Positions 52,311 through 61,078 of a DNA stretch of 64,000 nucleotides are shown here, one piece after another; the stretch's first letter is position 1, and the number at the start of each line of letters is the position of its first letter. A program made the position numbers and the translations under genes. Source of the DNA: Fimenecus sp963590415 (lineage in GTDB: Bacteria > Bacillota > Clostridia > Oscillospirales > Acutalibacteraceae); contig CAVAPB010000003.1 in the NCBI GenBank assembly GCA_963590415.1, forward strand, positions 1-64,000. The letters are read 5' to 3'. The notes under the pieces were generated by a model. That model did not search any database. It was not told the origin of the DNA and saw nothing but the letters and a program-made list of their open reading frames with translations.

Positions 52311-54797
52311 TTAAGAATAGTTATAAGTTTTTAGCTTGTCTATTATTCCATAGGCATCTATTTTAGATGCTTTTTCCAATATCTTATTTTTGCTTTTCGT
52401 ACCCTTATCAATGTCAAAGGTATATATGCAATCATCACTTGACCAAAAATAATTTATATTATTGTATTCAAAAAAAACATCATCGCCATAATAATACGAT
52501 TCATCCTCAACGATTATTTGATTGCTTTTCAACGAAAATCCATCAACTTCTCTTAATTCGCTCAACAAGCTGTTGCGCAAAAGCAAATGTTCCGAATCTT
52601 CATCGGACGAATAATCAAACCATAACTTATCGTTTTGTGCTCTTTTTTTATAAAGAGCATAAATATTGTTATACCCTGCTATACGTAAATCTTTTTTTCC
52701 TTCAAAAACACCTTTTTTTAGTACAGCTTTTTCAAATGATTCAGAATTTACGAATTCTTTGTAAGGGCCTTTAGCGTTATTATATTCTTCGTCCATTAGT
52801 ATTTTGTGAACTCTTTTCGAATCATCTTCCGATAGAATGTCCAACCAAGAATCGCCGCGTCTTTGCCAGCCTTTGTTGTGAAATATCAACCTGTCGCTGA
52901 CATCGTTAAAATCTTCAAATGAAAGTGCATATCTTTTCACAAAATCAATAGATGCCCCGTCTTTGCCAAAGAATTCTTTTAGATTTGCCAGTTTTGTCTT
53001 AAAGTTGTCCCAATTCTCTTGACCTTTATCATCCTTAAATAAGAAACCGATTTTTCCGCATAAAAAGAGGGTGTCCTCCGCTTCGATTATTTGTTGTTTC
53101 CGGTCTTTGTTTTCGCTTTTAATTTTCTTTGCTTTCCGGATTTCTTCTTGAATTTGTTTTGCGGTTTTTGTGGACTCAGCCAAACCGATTTGCATTTCAG
53201 CTAATGAGGTAAGTATATCTTTTGGATCGAAATCATCAATTTTTCTCATAACGGAAACCATCGCCGTAACAGAATCAACACCCGAGTTTTCAATTACGTT
53301 TCTACAAAATCGCATCCAATCTTTAAATGTATCTTCCTCGAAGCTTTCAATCGTCTCAAAATACTTGCAAATTGCGAAGAAATACACTCGTTCTTTTTGC
53401 GTTGTTTTTTCGATAATTCCAACCTTGTTACCGTTATCATCCTTTGTAATTTGCTTTTTACCTTCGTTTGTTTTGTAAATTGGTAAAAAATGATACCTTG
53501 ATTCTTTTTCTTCTTTTTCTTCTTCTTTTCGCAGAGATACAACCTCATTGATTTCATACAACTGATCATTTATTATGCCAATGCGATTTTTAATGCGATC
53601 AAGGATCGTGCTTAATGCTTGTAATCCATCGAAAACAAGAATGTCTCGATAATATTCAAATTTTGTATATTTAATCTTGTCGTCATCGTTAAAAAACGAA
53701 TACGATGATAGCGTTTCTTTTTGTTCCTCCGTAATACCGGCCATCTTTTTTGATTTTTCGCTATCTGATAAACTCCCATCAAAAATCTTATCTATTATTT
53801 TGATCAGATCTGCTTTCAGCAAGTATACTTCTTCGCCTTCTGAATGTTTACCTTTTGTCACACACAATCGATTAAAACAAAACCTATTAATAAAGGCAAA
53901 GAAGATTTCATCTGTTTCCCCATCCAAATCTCCGGCATTTGCAGATTTCCAAAAGATATCGTTCCAACTGTTATCAAGTTTTTGGGGTATTTTCTTTATA
54001 TCCGGATGCGAACTATCGTTGAACTTTTTTTTGATTTCTCCGACTAAATCTGCTTTAAAGTTTTCAAAGTCTGTCAACGCTTTCCCACGCGCGTTCATCT
54101 TAACATATAACCGATCTGCACTTTCTCTCGGAAGTTTGTCGTTATCTATGTCTAAAACACAAAATGTAATACATTGTTTGAATTGTTTTAACCATTGTTC
54201 CCATTTGCGTTGCTGCTTATCCATGCCTGAAAAAACCGGTTCAATTCCGTCCTTACCGTTTGTTCCACCGAGCATTCTAAGCATGGCATTGATTGTTGGG
54301 TCGTTTTTCCACGCAGAAAAAAACCATCTTTGGTCCTTAATATAGTCAACTAATCCGCTATCATTTTCAAAAGCAATATTGTTTTCACCGGTGCACAAAG
54401 CCTCGCAAAACTCTCTTGACGATTTTCTCGTTTTATATGTAAACCTACTGAGAACGCTGATTTCGCTGTTCAATTTACCAGACCTTAATGCCAGATACCA
54501 ATAAACCAGCCAAACCGTCGTCAATCTTTGCTGCCCATCCAACGGATAAAACACATCGTACTCTTCGTCAGACTCCTTTTTATGTTCCTGATATCCATAT
54601 ACAAAGTCCATAGTCAAAGGTTGTTTGTTTTCGATAGCATCTTTGATATCTCTCAAGAATACTTCGCGTATATATTCCTTTCCATCTCTGCCTTGAGCAT
54701 AGTCTCTTTGCAGGATTGGAATACAAACATTATATTTTTCAAAAAATTTTTCAACATAGATGGCACTCTCAATTGTTTTATTTTGATTATCACTCAT
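52311..54797 (-). CDS. DUF262 domain protein without HNH
   Basis: 828 residues. The ParB/sulfiredoxin-like DUF262 domain at the N-terminus has QRDYAQGRDG near 30 and LDGQQRLTT (87-94), the motif linked to nucleotide hydrolysis in GmrSD-type enzymes. No DUF1524 HNH motif is found in the C-terminal 500 residues, which are AT-rich and unrecognised. It overlaps the second DUF262 gene by eight bases. The two probably form a restriction-like pair. Base composition is clearly lower in GC than the MoxR operon, a sign of separate origin. Confidence 0.85.
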   Translation of the reverse strand: MSDNQNKTIESAIYVEKFFEKYNVCIPILQRDYAQGRDGKEYIREVFLRDIKDAIENKQPLTMDFVYGYQEHKKESDEEYDVFYPLDGQQRLTTVWLVYWYLALRSGKLNSEISVLSRFTYKTRKSSREFCEALCTGENNIAFENDSGLVDYIKDQRWFFSAWKNDPTINAMLRMLGGTNGKDGIEPVFSGMDKQQRKWEQWLKQFKQCITFCVLDIDNDKLPRESADRLYVKMNARGKALTDFENFKADLVGEIKKKFNDSSHPDIKKIPQKLDNSWNDIFWKSANAGDLDGETDEIFFAFINRFCFNRLCVTKGKHSEGEEVYLLKADLIKIIDKIFDGSLSDSEKSKKMAGITEEQKETLSSYSFFNDDDKIKYTKFEYYRDILVFDGLQALSTILDRIKNRIGIINDQLYEINEVVSLRKEEEKEEKESRYHFLPIYKTNEGKKQITKDDNGNKVGIIEKTTQKERVYFFAICKYFETIESFEEDTFKDWMRFCRNVIENSGVDSVTAMVSVMRKIDDFDPKDILTSLAEMQIGLAESTKTAKQIQEEIRKAKKIKSENKDRKQQIIEAEDTLFLCGKIGFLFKDDKGQENWDNFKTKLANLKEFFGKDGASIDFVKRYALSFEDFNDVSDRLIFHNKGWQRRGDSWLDILSEDDSKRVHKILMDEEYNNAKGPYKEFVNSESFEKAVLKKGVFEGKKDLRIAGYNNIYALYKKRAQNDKLWFDYSSDEDSEHLLLRNSLLSELREVDGFSLKSNQIIVEDESYYYGDDVFFEYNNINYFWSSDDCIYTFDIDKGTKSKNKILEKASKIDAYGIIDKLKTYNYS

Positions 54798-56787
54798 TAC
54801 TAAAGCCCACCTTTTCGTACCATTTTTTAAAAGTCATATTGTATTTGCCGATATCAAGTGTACTTTCTTTATATTTATTGTAAATCTCCTTACGCTTCCC
54901 TTCATCGGCAAGTTCCTTGGGGTTTTTAAGTATATACCACCACAGTGTTTTTTCCATATCCATTCTGTAATATGCGGCGTCTTTTTCGGTCCAATATTTT
55001 AGATCGTCGGGATAATCTGTATATGTCTTGGAAAAGACATTCCTTGTACATACAGGAACGAACGCCGCCTCTTTTTCATCGCTAATTTTTACCTCATCTT
55101 TATCATCAATCGAAAGATGAGGCTTGATTCCTTTTTCCTTTTTCAAAATATAATCTCGTTTTATAGCAAAACACGAATTTCCATATTCGCGATTTGTAGA
55201 TGAGTCAAGTAAAGTATAATTCCAAATCAAATTCTTCTGATCTTCCTGTAATTCTTTGCTATCGTTGCCGTTTATACTTTTCCATAACTCTTCAAAAGCG
55301 CTCTCTTCTCCGTGCTCTTTTTGCTTGTTATCATATGTAATGAGTTTTTCTTTTATTTCTTTATCTTGATATTGCCGTAATACATAAACATACTTTTTCC
55401 GCGCGGATTTTTTTCTGTCGCCTTCATAATCCTCAAGCGAATTAGGACGGATGTGTTCAACATCCCATCCTTCTTTTTTGAATAAGTGAAAAGGAAAACG
55501 AATAAAATCCGGAAGACTGTATTTCTTTTCTTCGATTATGCTGGCATTTTGATCTAATACGGTTTGAACATTATGTAATAACAAAACCGGTCTCGCTTCT
55601 CTTTTTTTTGGTTGTTTATATCCTTCATATTGGCGATCAAGCTCCAATGCATTGCCGCACTCATCTTTAATCCTATATTTGAGGTACTGTATAAATTTTT
55701 TCTTTGTCTTTATTTGTTCTTCTGATTTTTTAATTTGAACCTTTTTTAACCCCAAATATGTTTTGATATATTCAGTCACCTTATCGTCTTTTTCTAATGC
55801 ACATAAAAAGCCAATATAATGATAGAGTTCCTCATCATTATACCATTCTTCAAGTATTTGATATATCCGGCTTATGCTTTTCCATTGAGCCGTAAGAAAG
55901 GCTTGTTTGTCAGGAGCGCGGTTAAAGAGATCGTAATAATATCTGAATGTCGGGTACATTTCGCCGTCATAGTCATTGTTTGAATCTTCCTTCGCGATAT
56001 CAAGAATATAATCAATTCGTGTTGGCTTATTATAATCCGTGCCATGAAAAAACAGCCAAAAGCGATCGTCCTGAAGACGGTATTCTATTTTATCCCATTC
56101 ATTGGCAATCTCAACCAACGTCAACAATTTTGATTCAGTAGTTTCTGTCGCACCAAAATTGTTGCTGCTTAAAAATAGCGCTTTAATAAGTTCTGATTCC
56201 GTCAAGCCTATTTTGCCTATGTTTAAACGAGTAAATACTTTGATAGGATCCGTATCATCCGATTTATACCAAACAAACTCCACCTTATCTTTCACTATTG
56301 TCAGAAAAGATTCTTGAAACTTTTCATCTTTATCCTTTAGCCATTCATTGATAGTTTCTTTAGCGTGATACATGTGGAAAAAGTCGGCGTTCTTTTTCCA
56401 CTCATCACCTTGTTGTTCGTTTATCTTATCAAGAAAATCCTTGCTTTTATCGCGCGTCTGATATTCGACTGAATAGTTATTATTGTCGCATAAGCAAGAA
56501 AGAAGTATCTTAACAGTAGTTAAACGTTGCTGTCCGTCAATAACAATATATTTATTATCTTTTTCCTTGACCACAAGGGGTTGTAAACAGTATATTTTTT
56601 TAGAAGATTCGCCTTCACAAATCGATTCATAAAATTCTTCTAAATCGCGCAACAAGTCTTCAACTTGTTTTGTGCCCCATCTATATCCACGCTGATAATC
56701 TGGAATGAAAAAATTCATTCCAAATAGTTCTTTTACAGGTTTTAATGAGATTTTGTTATTTTCCACAACATTCAATCCTTTTTTCAT
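54790..56787 (-). CDS. DUF262-DUF1524 (GmrSD-like) protein
   Basis: 665 residues. DUF262 comes first, with FFIPDYQRGYRWG near 26 and IDGQQRLTT (83-91). A DUF1524 HNH-type nuclease is in the C-terminal half (WDVEHIRPNSL near 445, LLDSSTNREYGNSCFAIKR near 540). GmrSD-like enzymes use a nucleotide to cut modified foreign DNA. The start is not certain: the first ATG (56787) has no good ribosome site, while a GTG at 56763 follows AAAGGA. It lies four bases after the WYL gene. Confidence 0.87.
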   Translation of the reverse strand: MKKGLNVVENNKISLKPVKELFGMNFFIPDYQRGYRWGTKQVEDLLRDLEEFYESICEGESSKKIYCLQPLVVKEKDNKYIVIDGQQRLTTVKILLSCLCDNNNYSVEYQTRDKSKDFLDKINEQQGDEWKKNADFFHMYHAKETINEWLKDKDEKFQESFLTIVKDKVEFVWYKSDDTDPIKVFTRLNIGKIGLTESELIKALFLSSNNFGATETTESKLLTLVEIANEWDKIEYRLQDDRFWLFFHGTDYNKPTRIDYILDIAKEDSNNDYDGEMYPTFRYYYDLFNRAPDKQAFLTAQWKSISRIYQILEEWYNDEELYHYIGFLCALEKDDKVTEYIKTYLGLKKVQIKKSEEQIKTKKKFIQYLKYRIKDECGNALELDRQYEGYKQPKKREARPVLLLHNVQTVLDQNASIIEEKKYSLPDFIRFPFHLFKKEGWDVEHIRPNSLEDYEGDRKKSARKKYVYVLRQYQDKEIKEKLITYDNKQKEHGEESAFEELWKSINGNDSKELQEDQKNLIWNYTLLDSSTNREYGNSCFAIKRDYILKKEKGIKPHLSIDDKDEVKISDEKEAAFVPVCTRNVFSKTYTDYPDDLKYWTEKDAAYYRMDMEKTLWWYILKNPKELADEGKRKEIYNKYKESTLDIGKYNMTFKKWYEKVGFSNE

Positions 56788-56791
56788 ACAG

Positions 56792-57775
56792 TTACTCGTA
56801 TTTTTTTAACCCATTTTCAAGTGCTTCTTTCACCCGAGTTCTGAGCGGTTCGGGTGAAATTATTTCAACATAATCGATATACTGCATCGCCCAGTGCACC
56901 ATAGCGTTTGGACTTGCCTTGACGCTAATTCTGACCTTGCTCTCATCATCTGTCTTTGCGATGCGAATATCGCTTCCAAACCAGTCGATAATCTGGTCGA
57001 TTATTTCAATATCTGCAATAAAGTCAATGTACTCGGGTCGGTCGGTATACATATAAGGCATAGCAGAGGACAGTTCCTTGTAATTGATACCGTTTTTATA
57101 GCCGGGCACATTACGAATTGGAGTTGCCTTTTCATCTGAAACAATCATATTGGTTATTCGGTCCAATCTATGGAACACCATATTGCCCCAATATTCACTG
57201 TATGCCATAAGGTAATAGCGCTGATTATGCAAGATCATCAAATAAGGGGTCACATATTGATGGGAAGACTTATGGAACTTCTTATCGACTCCGTACTTGT
57301 TATAATCGTAATGTATCTGCTTTCCTTCTTCGATAGCTATATCGATCAGTTCAATATTATAAAACAAGGCTTGATTGTCCGTTTTGTACCAATCATTTAC
57401 CGAATGAATGTGCTTGACATTTGAGCGAAAATACTTATTAGACAGCCCACAAAGCCGGTCAATTATGTCCTTGGAATGCTTTGCGGTAATATGCTTACTG
57501 CTCAAAATGCCGTCAATCAGCATATGCAGCTCTGAGTCTTCAAAATCTCTGCATTCAAGATAGCTTCCGGCTCTGCGCGATTCAATATCGATTCCCGCTT
57601 CTTTAAGCAGTGAAATATTTCTGCTAATCGCCTTTCTTTCAATAACGATACCGTATTCATTTTCCAATTTTACGGCGATATCTTCCTGAGTAAGGGGATG
57701 ATCGTAATCACTGTAATCCTTAAGAATCTGCCAGATTCTTATAAGTGCCAATTTTTTCGGTTCAAAACTTTCCAT
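56792..57775 (-). CDS. WYL-domain transcriptional regulator
   Basis: 327 residues. A winged HTH occupies about 10-65 (LTQEDIAVKLENEYGIVIERKAISRNISLL). The WYL domain is at about 140-220 with YYLMAY for the WYL motif and arginines in FHRLDRITNM. A WCX-like C-terminal region follows. WYL regulators commonly control defence genes and sense nucleic acid or nucleotides. Its own promoter has the only perfect TGCACC-N6-GGTGCA palindrome, so I propose it as the regulator of the island promoters. It leads the operon with the two DUF262 genes. Confidence 0.9.
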   Translation of the reverse strand: MESFEPKKLALIRIWQILKDYSDYDHPLTQEDIAVKLENEYGIVIERKAISRNISLLKEAGIDIESRRAGSYLECRDFEDSELHMLIDGILSSKHITAKHSKDIIDRLCGLSNKYFRSNVKHIHSVNDWYKTDNQALFYNIELIDIAIEEGKQIHYDYNKYGVDKKFHKSSHQYVTPYLMILHNQRYYLMAYSEYWGNMVFHRLDRITNMIVSDEKATPIRNVPGYKNGINYKELSSAMPYMYTDRPEYIDFIADIEIIDQIIDWFGSDIRIAKTDDESKVRISVKASPNAMVHWAMQYIDYVEIISPEPLRTRVKEALENGLKKYE

Positions 57776-57828
57776 AAACGTTACACCTCGTTATATCCCT
57801 GTGCAGCCGCGGGCTGACGCCCCAATAT

Positions 57829-57863
57829 ATTTTACATCATATATATGCACCACATTTGGTGCA
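57829..57863 (-). promoter_or_regulatory. Island promoter/operator 6 (WYL-DUF262 operon), perfect palindrome
   Basis: TGCACC-N6-GGTGCA (57846-57863) is perfectly symmetric in its arms. On the minus strand TAAAAT (57829-57834) follows after 11 bases, 54 bases before the WYL start. Confidence 0.75.
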
Positions 57864-57875
57864 CTAATGCATTTT

Positions 57876-58079
57876 TTACTCATCGTAAAATTCCATTATT
57901 TCATCAGGAGTGCATCCAAGAGCTTTGCAAATGCCACCAATGACCTCTGTTGTGATATTTTCATCTCTTGCAAGCTTCATCATTTGGTAATGTGTAATGT
58001 GTGCAGCCTCTTGCAAATCCTTTTTCTTCATCTTTTTATCGATTAAGATTTTCCAAAGTTTATTGTATCTGACAGCCAT
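57876..58079 (-). CDS. Small XRE/Cro-type DNA-binding protein
   Basis: A 67-residue protein that is a single HTH_26-like domain (KKKDLQEAAHITHYQMMKLARDENITTEVIGGICKALGCTPDEIMEF). There is no second domain. Such small Cro-like proteins are common on mobile elements in Clostridia. It lies just upstream of the WYL promoter on the same strand. Confidence 0.88.
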   Translation of the reverse strand: MAVRYNKLWKILIDKKMKKKDLQEAAHITHYQMMKLARDENITTEVIGGICKALGCTPDEIMEFYDE

Positions 58080-58244
58080 AGTGATTCTCCTTCGGTAAAA
58101 GTGTGCTCAGTCAACATAACATTTCAACTGATTATTTATATTATAGCATAATAATTTTGAGCAATCAACCAAAAGGGTGTAATTTCAAACTTTTTTTAGT
58201 TTTTAATCCTATAGGACTAACAAAAAAAAGGCGCCGGCTCGCAT

Positions 58245-58272
58245 AAAAAAAGTGAGTTGGTGGCACTTTTTT
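58245..58272. terminator. Bidirectional terminator after the TnpV-like gene
   Basis: AAAAAAGTG and CACTTTTTT pair around a nine-base loop, 18 bases beyond the TnpV-like stop codon. Confidence 0.8.
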
Positions 58273-58289
58273 CTTGGCAACATCTAATT

Positions 58290-58577
58290 TTATAGATTAT
58301 CAATAGCATTATTGGCTTTGAGTTCTTCCGTGATACCTTCCTTTTCGGCAAGTTCATCTACCAGCCGAAGAAACATATTTTCCGCTTGCTCTTCAATATC
58401 TGCAAGGTAATCGTAAAGCTTTTCGCTCGTCAGTAGATTGTAATACCGCACTTTATGACTCTGCTTTAGATACTGTCTGTGGCGGTTTGCCCACGCACCT
58501 AAATGTATTTCTTTCTGCTCCTTGGTTCTTATGCAAGGGATAAGATAATCGCCTTGATATTTGTACTGCACATTCAT
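58290..58577 (-). CDS. TnpV-like transposon-encoded protein
   Basis: 95 residues that fit TnpV of clostridial transposons: GDYLIPCI start, IHLGAWANRHRQYLKQSHKVRYYNLL middle, KLYDYLADIEEQAENMF and the AEKEGITEELKANN end. The biochemical role is unknown. AGGAGGG lies before the ATG. Two bases separate it from the next small gene. No tnpX-type recombinase is present, so this is a leftover of an element. Confidence 0.85.
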   Translation of the reverse strand: MNVQYKYQGDYLIPCIRTKEQKEIHLGAWANRHRQYLKQSHKVRYYNLLTSEKLYDYLADIEEQAENMFLRLVDELAEKEGITEELKANNAIDNL

Positions 58578-58579
58578 AG

Positions 58580-58765
58580 TCAGCCCTCCTGATAGTTTAT
58601 TTTGAATTTCTTTTTCTTTGCTCCGATAAACTTCACAAGCACATCATCGACTGCATCAGTATATCTGCCCTGTGTGATTAAATCATTTCTCAGGTCATTC
58701 AGTGAGTTGATGATTATGCTGTATTCGTTATCGGTTAGTGCAAGGTGGTATTTGATATTTCTCAT
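58580..58765 (-). CDS. Small element-associated hypothetical protein
   Basis: 61 residues, opening MRNIKYHLALTDNEYSIIINSLNDLRNDLI and ending in a lysine-rich tail. Similar small proteins accompany TnpV-type genes on clostridial mobile elements; the function is unknown. A strong GAGGAGG lies before the ATG. Confidence 0.7.
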   Translation of the reverse strand: MRNIKYHLALTDNEYSIIINSLNDLRNDLITQGRYTDAVDDVLVKFIGAKKKKFKINYQEG

Positions 58766-58850
58766 CGTGAACTCCTCCTCGACTATATTCTACTCGGCTG
58801 GTTTTCAAATTGCGAATGTGCGGATTTTGAATTTACAGTTCCGAACATAA

Positions 58851-58890
58851 AAATAACTCCCAGAAAATGTTTTACCATTCTCTGAGAGTT
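58851..58890 (-). repeat. Right island border repeat and lysS-side terminator
   Basis: A 40-bp copy, 35 of 40 identical, of the sequence after ligA. Its stem CTC(C)CAGA/TCTGAGAG has one C-A mismatch and one paired substitution relative to the left copy. On the minus strand it lies about 105 bases after the lysS stop and could end that transcript. Confidence 0.6.
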
Positions 58891-58994
58891 TATTTGTAAT
58901 TTTACTGTATTGCTGTTCGTACCAAATCACTTTTGGTAAATCTTTTGGTAGAACTTACACCGAAAAGCTCTCAAACCCGCATAAATACTGGATT

Positions 58995-60494
58995 TTACTT
59001 ATCCAAAGATTTCATCGTCGGGAAAAGTAAAACATCACGGATTGCGGGGGAGTCGGTTAAGAGCATAACCATTCTGTCTATACCAAAGCCGATACCGCCT
59101 GTGGGAGGCATACCGAGTTCAAGTGCATAGAGGAAGTCCTCGTCGGTATGATTTGCCTCTTCGTCGCCCTGTGCGAACAGATCCTCCTGTGCCTTGAAGC
59201 GCTCACGCTGGTCAATCGGGTCGTTAAGCTCGGAATAAGCGTTAGCCATTTCCCAACCGTTCATAAAGAACTCAAAGCGCTCGACATAATCGGGGTTTTC
59301 GGGCTTTTTCTTTGTAAGCGGAGAAATTTCAATCGGGTGGTCCATTACGAAGGTTGGCTGAACAAGGTGTTCCTCGACAAAATCTTCAAAGAAGAGATTG
59401 AGAATATCGCCCTTTTTGTGCCTTTCCTCATACTCGACATGGTGTTCTTTTGCAACGGCTCTTGCCTGCTCAAGCGTTTCAATCTCGTTAAAATCAACGC
59501 CCGAATACTTCTTAACGGCGTCAAGCATTGTAATTCTCTCGAACGGCTTTCCGAGATCCATTTCAATGCCGTTGTATGTGATTTTGGTTGTACCGAGAAC
59601 CTCCTGTGCCACAAATCTGTAAAGATTTTCGGTAAGGTCCATCATACCGTGATAGTCGGTATATGCCTGATACAGCTCCATAAGCGTAAATTCGGGGTTA
59701 TGTCTTGTGTCAAGTCCCTCGTTACGGAAAACTCTGCCGATTTCGTAAACTCTTTCCATACCGCCGACGATAAGTCTTTTAAGGTAAAGTTCAAGCGAAA
59801 TACGAAGCTTTACATCCTCGTCAAGCGCGTTAAAATGAGTTTCAAACGGTCTTGCCGCCGCACCGCCGGCATTGGGAACGAGCATAGGAGTTTCAACCTC
59901 CATAAAGCCCTGTGAGTCAAGGTAACGGCGGATTGTGCTGATTATCTTTGAACGGTTGATAAAGGTCTGTTTGGACTCTGCGTTCATGATAAGGTCGATA
60001 TATCTCTGACGGTATCTCGTGTCGGTGTTTGTGAGTCCATGGAATTTTTCGGGCAAAATCTGAAGGCTCTTTGAAAGAAGCACAAGCTCCGAAGCGTGGA
60101 GAGAAATTTCACCCGTTTTGGTCTTGAAGACCTCGCCTTTAAGTCCTACAATGTCGCCGATATCCATTTTCTTAAAAGCCTTATATTCTTCTTCGCCGAT
60201 GCAATCCCTTGCGACATAGGACTGAATGTTGCCCTTCAAGTCCTGAATGTTGCAGAAGGAAGCCTTACCCATCACACGCTTTGACATAAGTCTGCCCGCG
60301 ACGGTAACGGTCTTGCCCTCGAGAGAATCAAAGTTTTCTTTAATATCGGTGCTATGATGAGTAACATCGTACTTTGTGATAACAAAGGGGTCGTTGCCCG
60401 AGTCCTGTAATTCCTTTAATTTGTCAAATCTTATCTTGCGCAGTTCGTTTATATCCTGACCTGCGGCGTTATTCTGATTGTTTTCCTGTGCCAT
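58995..60494 (-). CDS. lysS: Lysine-tRNA ligase (class II)
   Basis: 499 residues with an N-terminal OB-fold anticodon-binding domain (VTVAGRLMSKRVMGKASFCNIQD) and the class II core: motif 2 in RVFRNEGLDTRHNPEF near 265 and motif 3 GIGFGIDRMVML near 475. It charges tRNA-Lys. It follows greA on the same strand with a terminator-like hairpin in between. Confidence 0.97.
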   Translation of the reverse strand: MAQENNQNNAAGQDINELRKIRFDKLKELQDSGNDPFVITKYDVTHHSTDIKENFDSLEGKTVTVAGRLMSKRVMGKASFCNIQDLKGNIQSYVARDCIGEEEYKAFKKMDIGDIVGLKGEVFKTKTGEISLHASELVLLSKSLQILPEKFHGLTNTDTRYRQRYIDLIMNAESKQTFINRSKIISTIRRYLDSQGFMEVETPMLVPNAGGAAARPFETHFNALDEDVKLRISLELYLKRLIVGGMERVYEIGRVFRNEGLDTRHNPEFTLMELYQAYTDYHGMMDLTENLYRFVAQEVLGTTKITYNGIEMDLGKPFERITMLDAVKKYSGVDFNEIETLEQARAVAKEHHVEYEERHKKGDILNLFFEDFVEEHLVQPTFVMDHPIEISPLTKKKPENPDYVERFEFFMNGWEMANAYSELNDPIDQRERFKAQEDLFAQGDEEANHTDEDFLYALELGMPPTGGIGFGIDRMVMLLTDSPAIRDVLLFPTMKSLDK

Positions 60495-60514
60495 ATTTTC
60501 ACTTCCGATTTACT

Positions 60515-60540
60515 AAAAAATATGGGCGGACTTGCCGCCC
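60515..60540 (-). terminator. Terminator or attenuator between greA and lysS
   Basis: GGGCGG pairs with CCGCCC around a five-base loop, followed on the minus strand by ATATTTTTT, 12 bases after the greA stop and 20 bases before the lysS start. It may limit read-through into lysS. Confidence 0.75.
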
Positions 60541-60552
60541 GTGTATTTTATT

Positions 60553-61020
60553 TTATGAAATAGCCTTAACCTTAAAGGTAAGCAAGCCGATAGGTGCTTC
60601 AACCTGTACCTCGTCGCCGACCTTTTTACCGATGAGAGCCTTACCTACGGGAGACTCGTCCGAAATTTTACCGTTATCGGGGTCAGCCTGCGCATAACCT
60701 ACGATTTTATATGAAAATTCATTCTTTTTGGTATCAACGATTACGACCTGTGAACCAATGTGGATAACATCCTTGCTCAATGAGGACTCGTCAAACACCT
60801 TAGCGTTTTTAAGCATATTCTCAAGCTCGCTGATGCGTGCTTCAAGCTTAGCCTGATCGCTCATCGCCTCATCGTACTCTGCGTTCTCTGAAAGGTCGCC
60901 GTAGCTTCTTGCAACCTTGATTTTTTCCGCAGCCTCTTTACGGCCGACGGTCTTCAAATTTTCAAGTTCGTCCTGTAATTCTTTATAGCCCTCGGCATTA
61001 AGCAAAGTTTCCTGTAACAT
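60553..61020 (-). CDS. greA: Transcription elongation factor GreA
   Basis: 155 residues, with the N-terminal coiled coil (MLQETLLNAEGYKELQDELENLK; acidic tip SENAEYDEA) and C-terminal FKBP-like domain (SPVGKALIGKKVGDEV). It stimulates RNA cleavage by backtracked RNA polymerase. The start at 61020 has AGGAG ten bases upstream; the longer frame runs into the next gene. Confidence 0.96.
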   Translation of the reverse strand: MLQETLLNAEGYKELQDELENLKTVGRKEAAEKIKVARSYGDLSENAEYDEAMSDQAKLEARISELENMLKNAKVFDESSLSKDVIHIGSQVVIVDTKKNEFSYKIVGYAQADPDNGKISDESPVGKALIGKKVGDEVQVEAPIGLLTFKVKAIS

Positions 61021-61078
61021 ATTGTTAAAACTCCTTTCGGCTTTTGCCCATATACAAATGAATATTATACGGGAAATT

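Larger units (their letters stand above)
31621..58850. mobile_element. Accessory island (defence-like) between ligA and lysS
   Basis: About 27 kb of genes that are not core: MoxR/VWA/helicase, AAA proteins, DUF262 proteins, a nuclease fusion, phosphoesterases, LRR, WYL and XRE regulators, and TnpV-type transposon leftovers at the right end. The borders are two similar 40-bp hairpins. Six promoters share one operator layout that I did not see outside it. No integrase, transposase, relaxase or conjugation gene is present, so how it moved is not shown. The left end contains glycosyltransferase genes, one truncated by fusion, that may belong to an older surface polysaccharide locus. Confidence 0.6.

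Noticed and set aside
31621..58850. Integrative conjugative element or prophage
   Set aside because: No integrase, relaxase, coupling protein, terminase or structural phage gene was seen; only TnpV-like remnants and a helicase related to such elements.
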